Source of the DNA: JAWPMV01 sp038527215
GTDB lineage: Bacteria; Bacteroidota; Bacteroidia; J057
Reading direction: 5' to 3'
Length of the DNA stretch: 59,519 nt
Assembly (NCBI GenBank): GCA_038527215.1
Contig: JBCBGC010000035.1
Span: 1-59,519, forward strand
The position numbers and the translations under genes are program-made. Each line of letters opens with the position of its first letter. The stretch's first letter is position 1. Below are positions 44,733 to 53,195 of this stretch, piece by piece. The notes under the pieces were generated by a model. It did no database searches. It was not told the origin of the DNA and saw only the letters and a program-made list of their open reading frames with translations.

Positions 44733-47111
44733 ATGCGCACTTCCTTCTCCGCATTTTTACTTGCCTTTAGCTTACTTTCCCTAACTCCCAGGCTCCTTAC
44801 TGCACAGTCCGATTCTACGGTTCCAGTTTTGAGTGTAGAAAAAGTCATGCAGGACCCAAAGTGGATGGGTGCTTCTCCCACCAGTTTTCGTTGGTCGGAA
44901 GCGGGAGATTGGCTGTATTTCCGGTGGAATCCTCAAGCCGCCGAATCGGACTCTCTTTATAAAGTACCCGCCCGGGGTGGCGAACCCCTACGGGTAAGCA
45001 AAGCAGAAGAGGAAAACCTGCCGCCCAGTTTTGGAACTTACGACCGGGCCTATACCCGCAAGTTGTATACTCGCAAGGGAGATATTTACCTGCTCGATTT
45101 GGCCACCCAACAAGAGACCCGCCTTACGCAGACGGAGCAGCGGGAACAGCAAGTCCAATTTTCTGCAGATGAGCAATCCATTTTCTACGTAGCAGGCCAG
45201 CAAGTATTCCAGCGAAACCTGCAGTCTGGGTTTGTAAAACAGTTGACGAATTTCCGTTCTGGCAAAAAGCCTGGTAGGGACGCCAAACCCAAAGACGCGC
45301 AAAAAAGCTGGGTAGAGCAGGAAGAAAAAAGGCTGATTCAAATCATTCGGGAACGAAGTGAAAAAGCAGAAGAAGCCCGCCAGCGCCGTGAAAATGAACC
45401 TTCTGAAGGCATTACCCCCTTTTACTACGGCACGCGTCGCCTGTCGAATATAAGCGTGAGCCCGGATGGGAAGTATATAAGCTTTATGCTGACCAAAAGC
45501 CCGCCCAAAGGGCAAGGCACAGAAGTCCCTAATTATATTGAAGCCTCTGGCTACACCCGCAATCTCAATGCCCGCCCTAAAGTCGGCAGCCCCGGTGCCA
45601 CCTATGCGTCAGGTATCTATCTGGTAGAGCAGGACACCGTTCTGATGATTCCCACCGATAGCCTGCCGGGCATCCGGAAACAGCCTGATTACCTGGAAGC
45701 GGAAAGCGAGGCAAGCGAAGCTCGCCCGGTCATGATTCTGGGACCGCGTTGGTCCCGCGATGGCCAACATGCCGTGGTGGTAGTTCGGTCCCTGGATTTC
45801 AAGGATCGCTGGATCATGCAGTTGCATCCCGAATCCGCAGCGCTCAGCTTGCTGGACCATCAGCGGGACGAAGCCTGGATTGGCGGGCCTGGTATCAACC
45901 GCTGGATGGGGAGCCTGGGTACCTTGGGCTGGCTACCCGATCAGGAAACCTGCTACTTTCAATCCGAAGAGACCGGCTTTTCGCATCTCTATACCTACCA
46001 TCTGCCCAGCCAAACCAAAAAGGCCCTGACCAGTGGGCCCTACGAAATATTTAATCCGCGCCTTTCTCGGGATGGTAGCCAATGGTTCTTCTCTTCCAGT
46101 GAAGGCGACCTCGGTCAGCGTCATTTTTATCGCATGCCGCTAGAAGGGGGTAAAGCCACCCGTTTGACCTCTATGCCCGGCAACAATCGGGTAACACTTT
46201 CTCCTGACGAGAAAAAAATGGCCATCAGCCACTCCACCGCCAATCGGCCCTGGGAACTCTTTCTTTCTCCGGTTAGAAAAGAAGCTAAGGCCCGCAGAAT
46301 TACCCACTCCTTGAGCGAAGAATTTCTTGCCTATCCCTGGCGGGAGCCTCAATATGTAGAAGTGCCCGCTGCCGATGGGGCCACCATTCCCGGGCGGCTT
46401 TATCGCCCCGACAATCCCGAAAAGCAGGGACCCGCGGTCATTTTTGTACATGGAGCCGGTTACTTACAAAACGCCCATAAATGGTGGAGCAGCTACTTTC
46501 GGGAGTATATGTTTCACAATTTCCTGGTGGACCAGGGGTATACGGTGCTGGACCTGGACTTTCGGGCCAGTGCAGGATATGGTCGGGATTGGCGGACGGC
46601 CGTCTATCGCGATATGGGAGGCAAGGACCTGAGCGATCAGGTAGACGGAGCCACCTTTCTGACCGATAGCTTTGATGTAGCGGCAGACCGCATCGGTATT
46701 TATGGGGGTTCCTACGGGGGATTCATTACCCTGATGGCACTTTTCAGAAATCCAGGTGTCTTCCAGGCCGGGGCAGCACTCCGCCCCGTAACAGATTGGG
46801 CCCACTACAACCATGGCTACACCGGCAGCATGCTCAATATGCCTCAGGATGATAGCCTGGCTTATGTGAGAAGCTCTCCCATTTATCATGCCGAAGGTTT
46901 GCAGGATGCCCTACTGATTTGTCATGGGATGGTCGATACAAATGTGCATTTTCAAGACGTCGTCCGGTTGGCTCAGCGCTTGATCGAATTGGGCAAAGAT
47001 AATTGGGAGGTAGCCTTATTTCCCGTGGAAGGCCACGGGTTCCGGGAACCCAGTAGCTGGACTGACGAATATAAACGCATCTATAAACTCTTTGAGACGC
47101 ACCTTAAATGA
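44733..47111 (+). CDS. Secreted S9 family peptidase (prolyl oligopeptidase/DPP-IV type)
   Basis: 792 aa from the ATG at 44733; an in-frame TTG lies two codons upstream. Signal peptide ends about LLTAQ. The middle (about 60-540) is a WD/TolB-like propeller (ISVSPDGKYISFMLT, LSRDGSQWFFSSSEGD). The C-terminal alpha/beta-hydrolase has VIFVHGAGYLQNAH, the nucleophile Ser660 in YGGSYGGF, the Asp in CHGMVDTNVHFQD and the His in VEGHGFREP. It should cleave peptides in the periplasm. It overlaps the next gene by 4 bp (ATGA). Confidence 0.92.
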   Translation: MRTSFSAFLLAFSLLSLTPRLLTAQSDSTVPVLSVEKVMQDPKWMGASPTSFRWSEAGDWLYFRWNPQAAESDSLYKVPARGGEPLRVSKAEEENLPPSFGTYDRAYTRKLYTRKGDIYLLDLATQQETRLTQTEQREQQVQFSADEQSIFYVAGQQVFQRNLQSGFVKQLTNFRSGKKPGRDAKPKDAQKSWVEQEEKRLIQIIRERSEKAEEARQRRENEPSEGITPFYYGTRRLSNISVSPDGKYISFMLTKSPPKGQGTEVPNYIEASGYTRNLNARPKVGSPGATYASGIYLVEQDTVLMIPTDSLPGIRKQPDYLEAESEASEARPVMILGPRWSRDGQHAVVVVRSLDFKDRWIMQLHPESAALSLLDHQRDEAWIGGPGINRWMGSLGTLGWLPDQETCYFQSEETGFSHLYTYHLPSQTKKALTSGPYEIFNPRLSRDGSQWFFSSSEGDLGQRHFYRMPLEGGKATRLTSMPGNNRVTLSPDEKKMAISHSTANRPWELFLSPVRKEAKARRITHSLSEEFLAYPWREPQYVEVPAADGATIPGRLYRPDNPEKQGPAVIFVHGAGYLQNAHKWWSSYFREYMFHNFLVDQGYTVLDLDFRASAGYGRDWRTAVYRDMGGKDLSDQVDGATFLTDSFDVAADRIGIYGGSYGGFITLMALFRNPGVFQAGAALRPVTDWAHYNHGYTGSMLNMPQDDSLAYVRSSPIYHAEGLQDALLICHGMVDTNVHFQDVVRLAQRLIELGKDNWEVALFPVEGHGFREPSSWTDEYKRIYKLFETHLK

Positions 47112-48091
47112 ATTATCGTACGCTCGGCAAAACCAAGTGGAAAATTTCTGACATCTCCCTCGGCACCTGGCAGGTAGGCGGGAAATGGGGAGCTGCTTTT
47201 GACGAAAAACTTGCTGAAAGAATCCTACATGCCGCTTTTGATCAGGGCATAAATTTTGTCGACACTGCGGACGTGTATAGCAGTGGCTTGAGTGAAAAAT
47301 TCACTTCCAAGGTGATCAAAATGCGCGACGAGCGTATTTTCCTGGCCACCAAGATTGGGAGAAGGCTTTCGCCCCACACCTCAGATGGGTACAATCGGGA
47401 AAACCTGACCCGCTTCGTAGAAGAAGCCTTGAAAAATACCGGGAGAGAAACCCTGGATTTGGTCCAACTACATTGCCCGCCTAGTGAAGTCTATGACCGT
47501 CCCGAAGTGTTTGGGATATTGGATGATTTAAAAGCAGCAGGCAAAATCCGCCATTATGGCGTAAGCGTAGAGAAAGTTTCTGAAGCGATGAAAGCCATTA
47601 CCTATCCTGGTGTGGCTACCGTACAAATTATTTTCAACCTCTTCCGGCTCAAGCCAGCCGAAGAATTTTTTGCGGCAGCGCAAGCTGCCCGGGTCGGCAT
47701 TTTGGCCCGAGTACCTCTGGCCAGTGGCCTGCTTTCCGGCAAAATGAACGCCCAAACCACCTTTGGGAAAGATGACCACCGGCATTTCAACCGCAATGGT
47801 GAAGCCTTTGATAAAGGAGAGACTTTTTCTGGTGTGCCCTATGAAACAGGATTAAAAGCGGTAGAGGAGTACAAAAAGCTTTTTGGAGAAGCCTTCCTGC
47901 CTCAGCATGCCCTGCGTTGGATCCTCATGTTCGAAGCGGTTAGTTGTGTCATACCAGGCGCGAGCAGGGTAGAGCACGTCATGTCAAACGCCCAGGCTAG
48001 CGAATTGCCTCCACTACCCCAAATGGCCATGGATGACGCCCAGGAAGTTTATGATCGCTTACTAAGAGAACAAATCCATCCTCAGTGGTAG
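47108..48091 (+). CDS. Aldo/keto reductase
   Basis: 327 aa TIM-barrel NADPH oxidoreductase. The catalytic tetrad is visible as Asp52 (FVDTADVYSSG), Tyr57, Lys82 (ATKIG) and His122 (VQLHCPP). The C-terminal cofactor site is VIPGASRVEHVMSNAQAS. Substrate unknown; family members reduce aldehydes, ketones or sugars. Its ATG overlaps the S9 peptidase stop, and surE starts 19 bp after it. Confidence 0.9.
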   Translation: MNYRTLGKTKWKISDISLGTWQVGGKWGAAFDEKLAERILHAAFDQGINFVDTADVYSSGLSEKFTSKVIKMRDERIFLATKIGRRLSPHTSDGYNRENLTRFVEEALKNTGRETLDLVQLHCPPSEVYDRPEVFGILDDLKAAGKIRHYGVSVEKVSEAMKAITYPGVATVQIIFNLFRLKPAEEFFAAAQAARVGILARVPLASGLLSGKMNAQTTFGKDDHRHFNRNGEAFDKGETFSGVPYETGLKAVEEYKKLFGEAFLPQHALRWILMFEAVSCVIPGASRVEHVMSNAQASELPPLPQMAMDDAQEVYDRLLREQIHPQW

Positions 48092-48110
48092 GAGAAAATA
48101 ATAAAAATAC

Positions 48111-48875
48111 ATGAGCAAACCCCAGATACTAATTAGCAATGACGATGGCATCCACGCCCCAGGGATCTTGGCCCTCATTGAGGCGGCCCTGGAATTCGGG
48201 GAGGTTACGGTAGTAGCTCCTGACAGCGCCCAAAGTGGGATGGGACACGCCATCAGCATTGCCAAGCCGCTAAGAATTTATAAAGAGGCCTTGCCTCACG
48301 CCCTGACTGGTTACGCCATCAATGGCACCCCGGCAGATTGTGTAAAACTTGCTACCGGGGTCATCATGGAACAGACCCCAGATTTGATTTTGTCCGGCGT
48401 CAATCACGGAGCCAACTCTTCCGTTAGCGCCATTTACTCAGGCACCATGTCAGCGGCCAGAGAAGGTTCCTTACAGGGGATTCCATCGGTAGGTTTTTCC
48501 CTGCTCAACTATTCCCACGAGGCAGATATGAGCACCGCCATTGCCGCAGCAAGAGCGGTCATCGGTACCTGCCTGGAGCAAGGATTGGCTCCCGGAGCCT
48601 GTTTGAATGTCAATATTCCCGACCTTCCCCTGGCTGAGCTCAAGGGTTACCACATCACCCGACATGCCATGGGACGTTGGATAGAGGAGTTTGCCGAAAG
48701 GGAAGATCCCTACGGCAGGAAATATTACTGGCTCACGGGTTCTTTCTCCTCTGACGATATCGTCAAAGGAACGGACGTATGGGCCCTGGAAAATGGCTAT
48801 GTCTCGGTGGCTCCTATGACCCGTGACATGACCGACTACCCCAATCTGGAGGCGTTCCAGGATTGGAAATTTTAA
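48111..48875 (+). CDS. surE: 5'/3'-nucleotidase SurE
   Basis: 254 aa. SurE removes phosphate from nucleoside monophosphates with a divalent metal. The metal-binding ISNDDGIHAPGI opens the protein, followed by VVAPDSAQSGMGHAIS and GVNHGANSSVSAIYSGTMSAAREG. Length and motifs are normal. ATG start. In line with an acetyltransferase and lpxB (10-bp gap to the former). Confidence 0.95.
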   Translation: MSKPQILISNDDGIHAPGILALIEAALEFGEVTVVAPDSAQSGMGHAISIAKPLRIYKEALPHALTGYAINGTPADCVKLATGVIMEQTPDLILSGVNHGANSSVSAIYSGTMSAAREGSLQGIPSVGFSLLNYSHEADMSTAIAAARAVIGTCLEQGLAPGACLNVNIPDLPLAELKGYHITRHAMGRWIEEFAEREDPYGRKYYWLTGSFSSDDIVKGTDVWALENGYVSVAPMTRDMTDYPNLEAFQDWKF

Positions 48876-48884
48876 CCCATCAAG

Positions 48885-49445
48885 ATGATCCGACTGGTCG
48901 TAGACGAGGAAATCACGTTGGCCCTGCGGGAAGAACACCATGCGGCTGAAACAGCTGCCCTGGTGGAGCGCAACCGAGCTTACTTGCGGGAATGGCTCCC
49001 TTGGGTAGACCATTGCTATGAGGAAGAGGATTTTCTCAAAAACATACGACTCAATCGTTCGCAACATGCCCAAAAGGCAGGCTTGAACCTGGGGATTTGG
49101 TATCGCAATATCCTTTCCGGCATGATCGGCTTTCACCATTTTGATCATACCCATCGAAAAACCAGCCTGGGATATTGGTTGACTGAAGATTTACAAGGAA
49201 ATGGCATCGTAACCCGAGCTACCCGCTTTCTGGTGAATTACGCTTTTGAAGAATTAGAAATGAACCGGCTGGAGATTCGCTGTGCCGAGCATAATCGTTC
49301 CAGTCGGGCCATCCCCGAACGACTAGGCTTCAATGAAGAAGGGCGCCTCCGTCAATCCCAAATTGTGGGAGGAGAATACCAAACCATGGTGATCTACGGC
49401 ATGCTGAAAAGAGACTGGTCAACCCTCAAGACGCAGGAAAGATGA
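48885..49445 (+). CDS. GNAT acetyltransferase, RimJ/RimL-like
   Basis: 186 aa. It resembles ribosomal-protein-serine acetyltransferases: LREWLPWVDHCYEEEDFLKNI, LGYWLTEDLQGNGIVTRATRFLVNYAFEE (acetyl-CoA loop, here quoted only to show the QGNGIVTRA site) and NRLEIRCAEHNRSSRAIPERLGFNEEG. It probably acetylates a protein N-terminus or a small amine. ATG start 9 bp after surE; overlaps lpxB by 4 bp. Confidence 0.85.
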   Translation: MIRLVVDEEITLALREEHHAAETAALVERNRAYLREWLPWVDHCYEEEDFLKNIRLNRSQHAQKAGLNLGIWYRNILSGMIGFHHFDHTHRKTSLGYWLTEDLQGNGIVTRATRFLVNYAFEELEMNRLEIRCAEHNRSSRAIPERLGFNEEGRLRQSQIVGGEYQTMVIYGMLKRDWSTLKTQER

Positions 49446-50533
49446 AATGCTACCTCATAGCCGGGGAAGATTCAGGAGACCTGCATGGACGCAACCTGGT
49501 CCAGGCCCTCCAGCAACAGGATACTAGCTGGACCTTTCGAGGCATAGGAGGAGATCAACTGGCCCGTACGGGCATGGAGTTGGTCGCTCACGTCAAGGAC
49601 ACCAATTTTATGGGCTTTGCTGAAGTGGTCCGTAACCTGGGTACCATCCGAAAACTGTTCAAAACCGTGAAGGCAGACCTGCTTTCCTGGAAGCCAGATG
49701 CCTTGATCCTGATTGACTATCCAGGCTTCAACCTCCGCATCGCGCGTTTTGCCCGAAACCTGAACATACCGGTCTACTACTATATCTCGCCTCAGGTTTG
49801 GGCCTGGAAGAAGGGACGGGTTAAAAAAATCCAGCGGGACGTAGACCGCATGTATGTCATTCTGCCTTTTGAAGAAGCTTTTTATGCGAAATATGGGGTA
49901 GCCGTGGATTTTGTAGGCCATCCTCTATTGGACGAAATCCCAACTCAAGTGAGGTCAGCTGAAAAAAAGTCCATCCTGGCTTTGTTACCGGGTAGTCGCA
50001 AACAGGAAATCAAGCGCATGTTGCCCCTGATGCTGGAAACGGCCCGGGCCTTTCCAGATTACCGGGCCGTCGTGGCCGGAGCTCCCAGCCAGACCCAGGC
50101 TTTTTACCAGGAAATCATCGGCCAGGAACAGGTAGAGGTGCGCATGAATCAGACCTATCAGCTTCTCTCCAACGCAGCTTACGCCCTGGTGACTTCTGGT
50201 ACCGCCACCTTGGAAACAGCCCTCTTCCAGGTGCCCGAGATTGTGGTGTATAAAGGCAATGCCCTGTCTTTTGAGATTGGAAAAAGGCTGGTCGATGTGC
50301 CTTTCATCAGCCTGGTCAATCTGATCATGGACAAGGAAGTGGTGCCTGAGCTCATCCAGTATGATGCCCGGCCAGATAAGATGGTCGCAGCCCTGCGCGG
50401 CTTAATGGAACCTGCCCGAGCCCAACAGCTTCAGAAGGATTACCAGGCACTCCGCACTAAGCTGGGCGAAAGCGGGGCCTCAGCACGGACAGCCAGCCTG
50501 ATCTTATCCCACCTGAAGGCTTATTCCTCCTAA
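49442..50533 (+). CDS. lpxB: Lipid-A-disaccharide synthase
   Basis: LpxB (GT19) couples UDP-2,3-diacylglucosamine to lipid X, making the lipid A disaccharide at the inner membrane. 363 aa. Motifs: AGEDSGDLHGRNLVQAL, MGFAEV, DYPGFNLRIARFA, YYISPQVWAWKKGRVK, LLPGSRKQEIKRMLPLM and TSGTATLETALFQVPEIVVY. Overlapping ATGA with the upstream acetyltransferase. The order surE-(GNAT)-lpxB recurs in Bacteroidota. Confidence 0.95.
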   Translation: MKCYLIAGEDSGDLHGRNLVQALQQQDTSWTFRGIGGDQLARTGMELVAHVKDTNFMGFAEVVRNLGTIRKLFKTVKADLLSWKPDALILIDYPGFNLRIARFARNLNIPVYYYISPQVWAWKKGRVKKIQRDVDRMYVILPFEEAFYAKYGVAVDFVGHPLLDEIPTQVRSAEKKSILALLPGSRKQEIKRMLPLMLETARAFPDYRAVVAGAPSQTQAFYQEIIGQEQVEVRMNQTYQLLSNAAYALVTSGTATLETALFQVPEIVVYKGNALSFEIGKRLVDVPFISLVNLIMDKEVVPELIQYDARPDKMVAALRGLMEPARAQQLQKDYQALRTKLGESGASARTASLILSHLKAYSS

Positions 50534-50541
50534 GCTTTTCT

Positions 50542-50549
50542 TACTTTTG
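50542..50549 (+). promoter_or_regulatory. TAnnTTTG -7 box upstream of the redoxin gene
   Basis: TACTTTTG fits the Bacteroidota -7 consensus and lies 65 bp before the ATG at 50614, just after the lpxB stop. No convincing -33 TTTG is seen at the expected spacing. Confidence 0.45.
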
Positions 50550-50613
50550 CAGCTAATAGAAAAGGGGGCCTTCTCCCTTTTCATTTGATGTCGAACTTAA
50601 CGTAAGCGGTAAC

Positions 50614-51168
50614 ATGGCAGCTACTCCTTCAAATATGATTCCCCTGGGTACCATCGCCCCAGATTTTGCCCTTCCCGATGCCATCTCGGGCGAAACCCTC
50701 GCCCTGGATGATTTGGCTTCCGAAAAAGCTACGGTGATCATGTTCATCTGTAACCATTGCCCTTTTGTGATTCACGTATTAGATGAAATCGTACAACTGG
50801 CGGCGGATTATCAGGAAAAAGAGGTATCCGTGGTGGCGATTAGCTCTAACGATGTGAACAACTATCCGCAGGATGGTCCGGACAAAATGGCGGCATTAGC
50901 GCAGGCCCGAGGCTTTAGCTTTCCTTACCTGTATGACGAAAGCCAGGAAGTAGCCAAAGCCTATGCCGCGGCCTGTACGCCTGATTTCTATGTATTTGAC
51001 AGAGAAAAAGCCTGTCGCTACCGGGGACAGTTGGACAGTGCCCGTCCTGGCAATGGCGAACCCGTAAACGGCGCAGACCTGCGGACCGCGCTAGATGCGG
51101 TATTAAATGGGCAAGCCGTCCCAGAACCCCAGCGTCCCAGCATTGGATGCAACATCAAGTGGAAGTAA
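50614..51168 (+). CDS. Thioredoxin-fold peroxiredoxin-like protein
   Basis: 184 aa, no signal peptide. AhpC/TSA-Redoxin fold: APDFALPDAISGETLALDDL, then the active site ICNHCPFVIHV (C46/C49), VVAISSNDVNNYPQDGP and CTPDFYVFDREK. The CNHCPFV signature is typical of a widespread thioredoxin-family group of uncertain substrate. ATG start. The DUF819 gene follows after 9 bp. Confidence 0.87.
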   Translation: MAATPSNMIPLGTIAPDFALPDAISGETLALDDLASEKATVIMFICNHCPFVIHVLDEIVQLAADYQEKEVSVVAISSNDVNNYPQDGPDKMAALAQARGFSFPYLYDESQEVAKAYAAACTPDFYVFDREKACRYRGQLDSARPGNGEPVNGADLRTALDAVLNGQAVPEPQRPSIGCNIKWK

Positions 51169-51177
51169 CGCCCCTTT

Positions 51178-52305
51178 ATGGCTGCCCTGATCCTCTGTCT
51201 GTTTTTTCTTTTACTCCCGGCGGGACTGCTAAAAATTGAGTCTCGGGTGAAAATCATCTCCTGGCTAAGCCCGGCTTTCTGGTGCTATGCCCTGGGCATC
51301 CTGGTGGGTCAGATCGGTCCGGCCATGGAATCCGTTACCCAGCCCTTTCAGACGGTTTCAGTGGTCCTCGCCATTCCTTTGTTATTGTTTTCCAGTGATG
51401 TCCGGCAATGGCTTCGATTGGCTCCGGTCAGTTTTCTTTCTTACGGACTATGGATTCTGGCCGTGGTAAGCATGGCTTTTGCCGCTTTTCATCTGTTCTA
51501 CGAGCAATTTGCTACCCCGGCTCACATGACCGCCATGGCGGCCAGTGTATACGTTGGGGGCACGCCCAACATGGCCGCCGTACAACTGGCAACTGGCGCA
51601 GAAGTGGAGCTATTCAACCAGATGAACTTCACGGACCTCTTGCTGAGCGGGATGTATTTGCTGCTGGTTTTGACGGCTGCGCACCGGCTATTGCTGAAGT
51701 TCCTCCGTCCTTTTAAGCCGGCTTCCATTACTTCGATCGCCGCTTCTATTCATCAAGCCTCCCAATGGTTGACCCTGCCTTTTTCTCAAAAAGCCCTGCG
51801 AGTTGGCGGAGCGGTGCTCATGGGAGGAGCCGTGGCAGGCGTAGCCGCGGGGGTGAGTTATCTGTTGTTAGGGGAGGTCTCTGATCTGTGGGTGATTGTG
51901 TTTTTGGGGCTGGGTGGATTGGCCGCTTCTATGATTCCTACCGTCCAAAAATGGCCTGGCACCTATGAAACCGGGGAATACCTTTTTCTGATCTTCTGTG
52001 TGGTAGTCGGATATCAGGTGGACGTGATGGCCCTGTTCAGAGATGGAGGGGGCATTATCCTCTTTATGATGTGTGTGGCTTATGGAAGCATATTGCTACA
52101 CAGCTTGCTAGCCTATCTTTTCCGCGTGGATGCAGATACCGCCCTTATGACCAATGTGGCAGGCATCTTTGGTCCGCCCTTCATTGGACCAGCCGCACAG
52201 GCGATTGGCAACAAAGAGATGATCGTCACCGGCATGAGTTTGGGGGTGATCAACCTCGCTTTGGGCAACCTGATTGGGAGTTTGATTTTTAGATTTTTGG
52301 GGTAA
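51178..52305 (+). CDS. DUF819 family inner-membrane protein
   Basis: 375 aa with about ten hydrophobic segments. It matches DUF819 (YjcL-like): YVGGTPNMAAVQLATGAE, WPGTYETGEYLFLIFCVVVG and NVAGIFGPPFIGPAAQAIGNKEM (quoted in part). It may transport a small substrate, but none is established. ATG start, 9 bp after the redoxin gene. Confidence 0.85.
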   Translation: MAALILCLFFLLLPAGLLKIESRVKIISWLSPAFWCYALGILVGQIGPAMESVTQPFQTVSVVLAIPLLLFSSDVRQWLRLAPVSFLSYGLWILAVVSMAFAAFHLFYEQFATPAHMTAMAASVYVGGTPNMAAVQLATGAEVELFNQMNFTDLLLSGMYLLLVLTAAHRLLLKFLRPFKPASITSIAASIHQASQWLTLPFSQKALRVGGAVLMGGAVAGVAAGVSYLLLGEVSDLWVIVFLGLGGLAASMIPTVQKWPGTYETGEYLFLIFCVVVGYQVDVMALFRDGGGIILFMMCVAYGSILLHSLLAYLFRVDADTALMTNVAGIFGPPFIGPAAQAIGNKEMIVTGMSLGVINLALGNLIGSLIFRFLG

Positions 52306-52309
52306 AAAA

Positions 52310-52332
52310 AAGACTGCTCAATGAGCAGTCTT
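52310..52332 (-). terminator. Terminator of tRNA-Leu
   Basis: AAGACTGCTC and GAGCAGTCTT form a near-perfect stem. On the minus strand it begins at the tRNA CCA end and runs into T8 followed by ACCCC (52303-52317 region). On the plus strand it could also end the DUF819 transcript, 4 bp after its stop. Confidence 0.85.
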
Positions 52333-52419
52333 GGTGCGGATGAGAGGACTCGAACCTCCACGGGATTATCTCCCACTAGAACCTGAATCTAGCGCGTCTA
52401 CCAATTCCGCCACATCCGC
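52332..52419 (-). tRNA. tRNA-Leu (anticodon CAG)
   Basis: 88 nt including an encoded CCA. Acceptor arms GCGGATG/CATCCGC pair fully with discriminator A. The D-arm region is TGGCGGAATTGGTAGACGCG. The anticodon stem-loop is CTAGA-TTCAGGT-TCTAG, with anticodon CAG at 52383-52385. A long variable arm (class II, as leucine tRNAs have) and the T-loop GGTTCGAGTCC follow. The terminator begins at its 3' end. Confidence 0.97.
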
Positions 52420-52435
52420 TTATTCAGGAGTGGTG

Positions 52436-52467
52436 CAAAGATAAACTTATTTTTAAGAACCGAGCAA
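52436..52467 (-). promoter_or_regulatory. Promoter of tRNA-Leu
   Basis: Minus-strand TATCTTTG (52436-52443) matches the Bacteroidota -7 consensus exactly and lies 16 bp before the tRNA 5' end. TTG at 52465-52467 is 21 bases upstream, close to the usual -33 spacing. Confidence 0.7.
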
Positions 52468-52622
52468 GGTTTTTTTTCAATTAGAATATGTTTTCCCGAG
52501 TTGCTATCTTTCATTAAGGATAGTAGCGGGAAAATATCCGCCTTTCCTGGTAGGGAATAGGCTCAATCCCCTCCTCTCACTAGTAGATCAGTTGCCTCCT
52601 TTCTTAAACCGATCGGTATGCT

Positions 52623-53195
52623 ATGCGTGTGATATTACTTTTTCTCGTTCTGGTCTCTACCGTAAGCACCGCTGTCAGTCAGCAGGTTCTTTCGCTGGAG
52701 CACAATCGACGCTTCAAACGCATCGTCTTCAAGCCGGGCGATTACATCCGCTTTCAGACTCATGACAGCAACGCTCAGTACAATGGATATGTGGAATCCG
52801 TGGGGGATTCCATTCTGGTACTCGTCAAAGCGGTGGATGTGAGAGAAGATGTATCTCAGGATGATGTCTTTCGGGACTATATTCCAATCAAGGAGATATC
52901 GGTGGTGTATAATGGCCGGAAGACCTACTGGCGTTTTTTCAAAAACATGTATTCAGGAACGGCCATGATCGGAGGAGGTATCCTGATCGCCATCACCACC
53001 CTTAATTCCATCATTGAAAAGGAGGAGCCTGACCCACAAAGTCTCATCATTGCGGCTGGTATATCCTTTAGCGGATTTTTGGTCCGACGCATTGGACGAG
53101 ACAAATACAAAATCGGAAAAAAGTGGAGCCTCACTTCTCTTGACTCTCCCTTATTGCTGGAAGCGCCTCATCCACATCCCCGGACGAACAGATAA
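52623..53195 (+). CDS. Exported small protein with membrane segments, unknown function
   Basis: 190 aa. A signal peptide or anchor (MRVILLFLVLVSTVSTAVS) is followed by a beta domain (RIVFKPGDYIRFQTHD, YNGYVESVGDSILVLVKAVD) that resembles SH3-like barrels in lipoproteins, then hydrophobic segments at about 115-132 and 140-155. The C-terminus is short and Pro/His-rich. No family recognised. ATG start, single gene. Its stop abuts the gcvT stop (53195/53196). Confidence 0.65.
   Translation: MRVILLFLVLVSTVSTAVSQQVLSLEHNRRFKRIVFKPGDYIRFQTHDSNAQYNGYVESVGDSILVLVKAVDVREDVSQDDVFRDYIPIKEISVVYNGRKTYWRFFKNMYSGTAMIGGGILIAITTLNSIIEKEEPDPQSLIIAAGISFSGFLVRRIGRDKYKIGKKWSLTSLDSPLLLEAPHPHPRTNR

Noticed and set aside
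48471..49154. 227-codon minus-strand frame across surE and the acetyltransferase gene
   Set aside because: It lies opposite two well-supported genes and has no recognisable domain.
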